From Quercus robur (Eukaryota > Streptophyta > Magnoliopsida > Fagales > Fagaceae): a DNA stretch of 64,000 nt. Position numbers and translations under genes: made by a program. The notes beneath the pieces were generated by a model. It saw nothing but the letters and a program-made list of their open reading frames with translations, was not told the origin of the DNA and did not search any database. The stretch spans positions 48,139,942 to 48,203,941 of the forward strand of contig NC_065542.1 of NCBI RefSeq assembly GCF_932294415.1, written 5' to 3'. Every line of letters begins with the position of its first letter. The stretch's first letter is position 1. Of the stretch, positions 57,480 to 64,000 are shown in pieces.

Positions 57480-60400
57480 TTAGTTGTTGGCTTTGCCACA
57501 GCATCTAGGAAAAGGGATAACATCTCTAATATCATTCAGCCCAGTGGCAAAGAGAACCATATGATCGAACCCAAGACTGAATCCAGAGTGCTTGACTGTT
57601 CCATGCCTGCGAAGATCTAAGTACCACTCATACTGCTCTCTTGGCAAACCCAATTCCTTTATTCTGTCAACAAAAAAATATGATGTTAATATTTGCAGTT
57701 TTATGAGAAAACAGGAACAAGTTTGAGGCCATTACACTATATAACCATCAATATTAGCCACAAATTGATTGAGCAGACAGTAAACATAAATACATAATTA
57801 TGCTCTATAAGTGTGACTACGAATTCTTCTTGTCATCATGTGATTTATAGATGCAGTTGTAAACTTCTACAACATCTGCTTCAATGAATTTACCAGATGT
57901 AATGCCCTTAAAAATGGCTAGATAAGGGTAAACTAGAATGTCATTACCTTGAACTTAACATATCAAAACGCTCCTCATTTTGGCTACCTGAAATTAAAGT
58001 TCCAGCCTGCAAGACAATTTATACAACCAGCCTAAATAAAAACTTGAATTTTATTCAAATGAGGAAACCTCAGTTAAAGGTCATTCATGATCTCATAGGC
58101 GCACAAAAAAACTCATTCTGGGCTTACGTTTGGTACAACCATATCAAATGCTGCAACTGTTTTTCTGTCATCATTCAAGCGAGCATAAAAGGGCTTAACT
58201 TCTTTTGGATAGTTGTATATTATTACAGGCTTCTTGTAGATCTCCTCAGCCATGTAACTGTTATGACATGAAAAGAAGGTGAGTACTTGCAGTAAGTAGA
58301 GGCCTCACTTCCTACATTTCAAACGTTGGCAAATCCAACAATGAAAAAAATAGGTGTACCTTAGATGATCTGCTGTAAGAGCATCACCCCACTCAAGTTT
58401 CTTTTCAAATATATTATCTGCAACCTGGGAGGCAAATTTCAATATAAACATAAGTTAAAAATTGCTTTGGGTGAAAATGATTGTCAGGATAACATGCCCA
58501 AGGAACTAATAGTGTGATCTACCTGTTTAAAAGAATCTACTGCATCAGTGTAGGAAATCTTTTCAATTGTAGTTGATATCATTGATTGAAGGTGAGCAAT
58601 GCAGGGTTTGTCAATTCGTTTTGAAAGAAATTTCAAATCTTCAGAACAGTTGTCCAAAATCCATTTGCAAAGGAACTTGAAAAAGTCATCCGCACAGCTC
58701 ATGGCATCCTGAAAATTTCACAATCATTTATAATTATATGAAAAAAGAATATAGAAGTATAGACATTTTCTACCGTGGAGATCTGGTAATAATACATTGC
58801 AAGTCTGAAACTTGTTCAAGTCCAAATTAAACATAATGACATTATCACAATAGGGAGGTCGTGAGAAGGATGTGCTGAATAAATTATCAACCTATGGACT
58901 ACATTTGACGTACAAACTATATATTATGAAGACCAATAGAAATACTTAAAATGCTGGGTAAGAGGAGCTTATACCTCTAACTGTGAAAAAGCCATTTCAA
59001 TGTCAACCATTGACATCTCTGCCACACGTTCTGTAGAATCTGCTCTAAACCTGGGTCCAACTGAGTAAACATTTCCAAGGGCGCATGCATGGCTCTCCAG
59101 ATGTAGGCGACCAGAAACAGTTAGGTAAGTTTGGCGGGCAAAGAAATCTTCAGAAAAGTTAATATCAGCCTTCAGTGAAGTTCCAGGTTTTGGTTTTTCT
59201 CTTGCTTCTAACTGTGATGCTAGTTCATTTGTTTTATGAAAATCTTGAACTGCAACTGTCAGTGCTTCCTTGTTGCTTTCACTCCTCTTTAGTTCTTCAA
59301 TTACCTTACTTTTCTCCTCTACAGCAGACTTAATAACTTCAGGGCTAACTCCATCGGTGTCATTACGGGTGTTTGGCTTCACCTTTATATCTGCTTTTCC
59401 AAGAAGAGTTGTAACCTGGAATTTTTCACTAAATCCTTCACAGTCTGTGGTCGTGATAATGGGTACTTGCACATAAAGGAAGCCATGGTTTTGGAAGAAT
59501 GTGTGAGTCGCGAAAGTCAGGGCATTGCTGATTCTCACGACAGATGCCACCTAGATAATGTGAAACATGTCAAATAAATAAAACTTAGATACAGTTTCGT
59601 AAGTGTAATCAAGTTTCAATATGATTGCTATAGTATAATGTAAGTGCGAGCCTTTAATAAGGCTTCAAAAATGTGATGACAACATTAATAAGTTATATTA
59701 CTATAGAATTTGTGTGATACAAGATATAATCAGCTCATTGACAAATTCTATTTCCAAGAAGTAGCACTCCAAAAGTAATAAAAGAAATTGAAATACTGCA
59801 TTTAGAATATAGGTATAGTTATTATGATTTACCCTATTGAATATCCGTAAGTGCACAGATCCATACCAGTCAAAAACAATTATGTATCTCAGCACTGGGT
59901 GGGGAAAAAAGAAGAAGTAAAATTGGATTACCTCTAGAAGTCACGTGGTAGTACATACTATGGGTTCAAAAATTATAGATACATACTAAGAAAAACCCAG
60001 AAAGGACTAAAATAAATTCAATAAAATTGCAGTGTCCTAGGTAACTTACCGTGGTTGTCCGAGGTCGAAACTGGGAATAATTCCTTAACATTTCAAATGG
60101 TACTTTTTTCTTTGATAATGGATACTTATCATGTTCCACTGTCCCTATATGAAGAATTCTCTCCACTTTAAGCTCGATAACATGTTTTCTCAGTACCGAT
60201 GGCTGCATCAATACACCTTCTACCAATATACAAGTTCCAATAGGCAGGAGCTGGCAGGGAGGAGCTATACTGGAGGCTACAAGAACCTGATAGATTTTAA
60301 TTTTAGTTAGAATATGATATAAAAGTCCTAAGATCTGGTACGAAACTCTTATTGATCAATAAATGATTTGAAACTTGTTATGATAGATGTGCCTTCAATA

Positions 60401-61438
60401 AGGAATGAATATGCAATTCCACCAAAAAGAAAATAAAAAAGGTTGGAATTTATGCTCAATACCTTGAGTTTCAAAGTGCAGCCAACAACTTAGAAAGATT
60501 TTTTTGGGGGTAAGGCTGCCTACCAATCACCTCTCACGAAACCCGCAAAAATGAGAGTTTTGTGCAATAGGTACAGTTTTTTTTAGGGTCCTGGCCTCTA
60601 GTTTATAGAGTCATTTTATTTATATTCTCCAAGTCTATACTATAATAAAATTTTGGGGTTTAATTTTTATGAGAGCAAAGCTCAAAACCTCTGAATTCTT
60701 CTCTAAACTAGTGGTTTTGACCCATGACAAGGGCATGATTAGCCAAACTCTAAAACTATTAATCGATTTGCATAACAACAAGCATTTAGAATGCATAGTT
60801 TATATGAACAAAATATAGTAACCAAAAGGCCTCTATGAAAAATAAAGAAGACCCCTTTTAATTCTCCTAAATATGAAGCTAACTTGATGTGTAATCAATC
60901 ATCATATTTTTCCATAGCAAAATATAAGCTATTGTTCCACATAACTGAATGTATATACCTGAAGAGTTGCAACACATGAACCATCACTAACTCGCAAGAA
61001 AGCAATGGAAGGCAGTGGTGGCGTCAGCGGCCTAGGAGCCGGCTTCTCCAACTTCTCACGAGCATGGTAATTTCCAATCCCCAAAACATTTATGATGGAC
61101 CGGAAAAATGGTATCCGAGTCTGAATCATTTCGACACAGCTAATTTCGACTTTAGACTCTTTTTCAACAGCTTGTGGTGGCGGTGGCAGTTGCGGTGGCA
61201 CGGGCTCTTTAGTCTTCTCTTTAGAAGACTTGACCCACCCCCCTATCAAAACTCTCTCACCAACCAATCCCACACCACCATCATCACGCTCCAATATGGT
61301 TTTCAATAAGACCCGGTTGGAGTACTTGCAAGTAGTCACTGCAACCAGCATGGCTGCAGCTTCTTCTTGTTGTTTTTGTTGTTCATGTTGTGGCTGCTCT
61401 TGTTGTTGTTGTTGTTGTTGTTGTTGTTCGGTGGCCAT
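57480..61438 (-). CDS. Asparaginyl-tRNA synthetase, cytosolic NS2 type, eight exons
   Basis: Exons: 61438-60959, 60286-60050, 59550-58975, 58708-58523, 58424-58360, 58257-58128, 58006-57948 and 57663-57480. All introns are GT-AG and the join is 1,917 bases, 638 residues. It attaches asparagine to tRNA-Asn in the cytosol. Seen: a poly-Q N-terminus (residues 5-13), OB-fold anticodon-binding region (about 40-230, with a proline-rich insert), class II core from SVVRISNALTFATHTFFQNH, the signature DFFARQTYLTVSGRLHLESH, and the end GLNDIRDVIPFPR. A charged, WHEP-like insert (about 309-357) marks the NS2 branch. Oddities: motif 2 reads FRAD (407-410) and lacks the usual SNTSRHLAEF wording, and motif 3 reads LGFDHM with His612 where class II enzymes carry arginine. 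The frame is otherwise fully intact. Identity is certain; catalytic competence is less so. Confidence 0.95.
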
Positions 61439-61493
61439 CTGGAGATGAAAAGATAGGAAAATAAGAAGAAGAAGAAGAAGAAGAAGAAGATGG
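61395..61493. repeat. CAA/poly-Q and GAA microsatellites at the AsnRS start
   Basis: On the minus strand, CAA-rich repeats (about 61397-61426) code for the poly-Q just after the start codon, and a TTC repeat (about 61466-61490) lies in the 5' untranslated region 28-52 bases before it. Both are of a kind that varies in length between individuals. Confidence 0.8.
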
Positions 61494-62350
61494 TTGATGG
61501 GTTTTTGGAGGCGAGCTTAAATAGCATGGCGGAGATACCTTGAGTGAGAAGTGATGCAGAGGAGGGAGAGGTTGAAGGAGAAGGAAAGGGATTGTCTGCG
61601 AGTTTTGGTTTGTGCAACATTGGATAGCATTAGAGAGAAACAGAGAGAAAGAGGTGGGAGGCTTTGTTTGGTTTGGAATCTTTTCAAGCGTTGGGTATTC
61701 GCGGGAAGGAGGAGTTCTCAACTTCCAATTCTGCCTAATCTTTAAATTTGGCAACGTTAAGAGAAACCCAACTTGAAAGGAATGCTAATAAAGGTTGTAT
61801 TATTTATTTATTTATTTATTTTTGGATAACCTACATTTTTTCATTCTAAACTATTACCTCGATTATACTTACCTTATAAATTATTGAAATGCATGATTAA
61901 CCCTTCAAGTTATAACTCGGTTACATTGTCCCCTCTGCTGTTTGCTTTGGTGTTATGTTAGATGAAATTTAACATCAAAAGATCAAATTACCCATCTTCA
62001 AATCAAATGACTTATGGGTAAATTGGTCTCTCAATACTAAATTTTGTCGGACTTAATAGCAAAACATACCACATGTGGTTAAGTGTAATGTGTTTTTAAA
62101 ATTGGGGGAGGGAGGGGTCAATTATGCATTTTGATAGTTCAAGGGGTTAAGTATGACTGGGCGATGATTTATGATAATAAAAAAAAAAAAAAAGTAATTT
62201 TTCCTTTATTTTTTTATACGATAGTTATAATAATAGTGGAAAGAGATCCAAACCCAACAATTAATCTGATAAGGGTCATATTCATATCAAGGGTTATAAT
62301 TTACACGAATTTGTATTTTGAAACTTGTAAGGAGTGTCTTAAAAAACGCA

Positions 62351-62390
<40 letters not shown>

Positions 62391-63062
62391 AGAAAGCTTA
62401 AAAACACAAGTTAAAAATGAAAAGTTAAAAAAAAAAAAACACAAAAAAAATGCATTTAAACCTAACATTTTAGGGGTAGCAATTTAAACCGTTGAGCCAC
62501 AAACTTCAAAAAATAATAAATTAAATCTCATAGCTTCAAAATAATTAATTAAACTAAGGTTTCAAAAAGTAACAAATTAAACTTTCAACATATATTAAAT
62601 CTCAAAACAATGTTGTTCCACGTTAGTGAAATAAGATTTAATTTGTTACTTTTAAAACTATAGAGTTTAATATATATATATATATATATATTAAACTCTA
62701 TAGTTTTAAAAGTAACAAATTAAATCTTATTTCACTAATGTATATATATATATATTCTAATTATGAAATAGTATACATTCAAAAATTATTTATCAATAAT
62801 TTATTGGAGTAAATGCACTAATTCAAAATGTTTGGATGTATTTTTCTTGATTTTCATAATGTGATAGCAAGTTCCTTCTACTCAAAGCAACATTTTGCAG
62901 CTTCGAGTTAAAGAATTAGCTTTTTCAAAAATAAAAAATGGGAGTAACATTTCTTACCAATCACCTTTTCTATATCCTGCAAAAAGGGTAGTTTGGTGCA
63001 CCAAGTACAATTTTTTTTTAAAAAAAAAAATTAAAAGAAAAATCATTTCATAGAATAGTAAA
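61494..63062. other. AsnRS promoter side and AT-rich spacer
   Basis: The first 300 bases are the 5' flank of the AsnRS gene. Beyond about 61790 the sequence is AT-rich with a T-run at 62351-62388 and a strong inverted repeat at 62633-62738. Open frames here are low-complexity and unsupported. Confidence 0.5.
62633..62738. repeat. Long near-perfect AT-rich inverted repeat
   Basis: The left arm (from ttagtgaaataagatttaat) and right arm (to attaaatcttatttcactaa) pair over about 47 bases with a short TA-repeat loop around 62685. A transcript would fold into one long hairpin. It may be a fold-back MITE; no target duplication is clear. Confidence 0.8.
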
Positions 63063-63764
63063 TGTAAGGACTCGATTTGTAACGACCCAAAATGATGTTG
63101 GGTTCGCACGTAAAAAGGCCCAAACAATATCACTTATAGAGCGTGAATTTGAAAGGCTAGGCCTTGGTCACCGGATGAGGGTTAGTCGTCTTGTTCGTAC
63201 AGAATTAGGCCGTGTTCGCTCGAGGAGTCTTTCTCCTTAAGGCAGTCTGGGAGGCTCTAGTTCTTGGCCTTTTTTCCTAGCCTCCCACCGTGGGGCATCA
63301 ACCTTCACATTATATAGCCCTTCTTGGTTGATCTTAGCCCTCCATTTGTTGATCAGGCAGGTGCCTACTTCAGTACCCGTCCCATCAGCTGCCTCCCCTT
63401 ACTTTTTGTTAGTTGTGATGATCGAAGTCACCCTGTTCAGGCGTCTTTTCTCATTAATATGGTTAGGACGTTGGCGGGTGCAGTTAATGTGGAGGGGACA
63501 TATTTACTTTGAGCCAGTTTTGCACCGTACCCCCACGTGGGTCCCATTCTACTCTCCTCTCCTTCAGGGGACTTTTTGGGGGCAGCTTTTCAATGAGATG
63601 TTGCTCTTCCCTTTGAAGTCTTGGAGTGCCGAGGACAGGGTCATCCTCGGCTGTGCCCTCGGCACTTCAGTCTTTCCCTATTCGTCCTCGGCAAATACCC
63701 TTCTCGGCACGGGCCCTGGGCCCTAGTAGCGCGTGGGCCGGATTATAAGTTCCCTAACCCCACA
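63063..63764 (+). mobile_element. Solo LTR, probably Ty3/gypsy, fossil
   Basis: Begins TGTAAGGACTCG and ends CTAACCCCACA, flanked by GTAAA (63058-63062) and ATAAA (63765-63769), a five-base target duplication with one difference. The 702 bases are much richer in GC than the surroundings, with repeated cctcggc-type words near 63640-63710. Open frames in it are chance frames. No internal coding part is attached. Confidence 0.7.
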
Positions 63765-64000
63765 ATAAATATTTTTATAAATTACTTGTCAATTAAACCA
63801 TTATTTTTATTATTTATGTGTTGATTAAATAATTTATTTCCAAACGTGTCACTTGATTTTTTGTTTGTGAATGTTATGCCAACTCACCTTTAAGTTTGGC
63901 TTAGTTAGGTGGCAAATTGGAAAAATTATTCCCCACATGTATTATACCTTCATTTGAATCATCTCATATAAATGTGATTTTATGTGCGAGACGTGATTCA
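63765..64000. other. AT-rich flank, nothing recognised
   Basis: Only AT-rich sequence after the solo LTR; no gene or element end is visible before the window stops. Confidence 0.4.

Noticed and set aside
61064-61448. Plus-strand open frames over AsnRS exon 1
   Set aside because: Shadows of the minus-strand exon; the cysteine and serine runs are the reverse reading of the CAA repeat.
63324-63824. Three overlapping plus-strand frames near the right end
   Set aside because: Fall in a GC-rich solo LTR without protein similarity.
1-64000. CRISPR-like arrays or prokaryotic systems
   Set aside because: No regularly spaced short repeats; repeats are TE- or duplication-derived and the genes are nuclear plant genes with introns.

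Overview
This is nuclear DNA of a flowering plant. Genes are split by GT-AG introns, AT-rich spacers are full of relics of LTR retrotransposons, LINEs, Helitrons and MITEs, and the gene families (DUF26 secretory proteins, RABA GTPase, FAR1, plant-type asparaginyl-tRNA synthetase) are plant ones. A woody eudicot, perhaps of the oak/chestnut group, is my guess from the repeat flavour; I cannot prove it from the sequence.

Layout. 1-5 kb: repeats, a decayed LINE ORF1 carrying a nested Harbinger-type MITE, and a broken gene fragment of the BTAF1/MOT1 type. 6.07-8.29 kb (minus): an intact two-exon RABA5-like small GTPase. 8.3-11.7 kb: AT-rich spacer without recognisable genes. 11.7-57 kb: a large repeat array built around single-exon DUF26 (Gnk2, CRRSP38-like) genes. 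57.48-61.44 kb (minus): a complete eight-exon cytosolic asparaginyl-tRNA synthetase of the NS2 type, 638 codons. 61.4-64 kb: spacer with a long AT-rich hairpin and a solo LTR.

The array is the main feature. Two DUF26 gene types alternate: type II (a 5' remnant at 16.80 kb, intact at 30.23 kb, pseudogene at 48.74 kb) and type I (intact at 18.14 and 36.09 kb, pseudogene at 56.02 kb). A fragment of one old Copia element (LTR, primer site, gag) lies between each II and the following I. A long shared tail follows type I genes at 19-24 and 37-45 kb, and a related tail without a gene lies at 11.7-14.9 kb. The ancestral unit was therefore II - Copia - I - tail, about 18-20 kb, multiplied in tandem. 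Because the copies differ by single insertions, each serves as the empty site of another. That resolves a solo LTR, a MULE-type element with a 9-base target duplication, and a composite Helitron inserted exactly between A and T. A second Helitron copy lies in opposite orientation 6.7 kb further on, within the relic Copia LTR.

The intact DUF26 genes encode secreted proteins of 253-258 residues with a signal peptide and two cysteine motifs but no membrane or kinase part, so an apoplastic defence or lectin-like role is likely by family. The RAB and tRNA-synthetase genes at the two sides are unrelated housekeeping genes flanking this fast-changing cluster. I found no CRISPR, operon, organellar or bacterial feature, and no convincing functional tRNA or rRNA gene.
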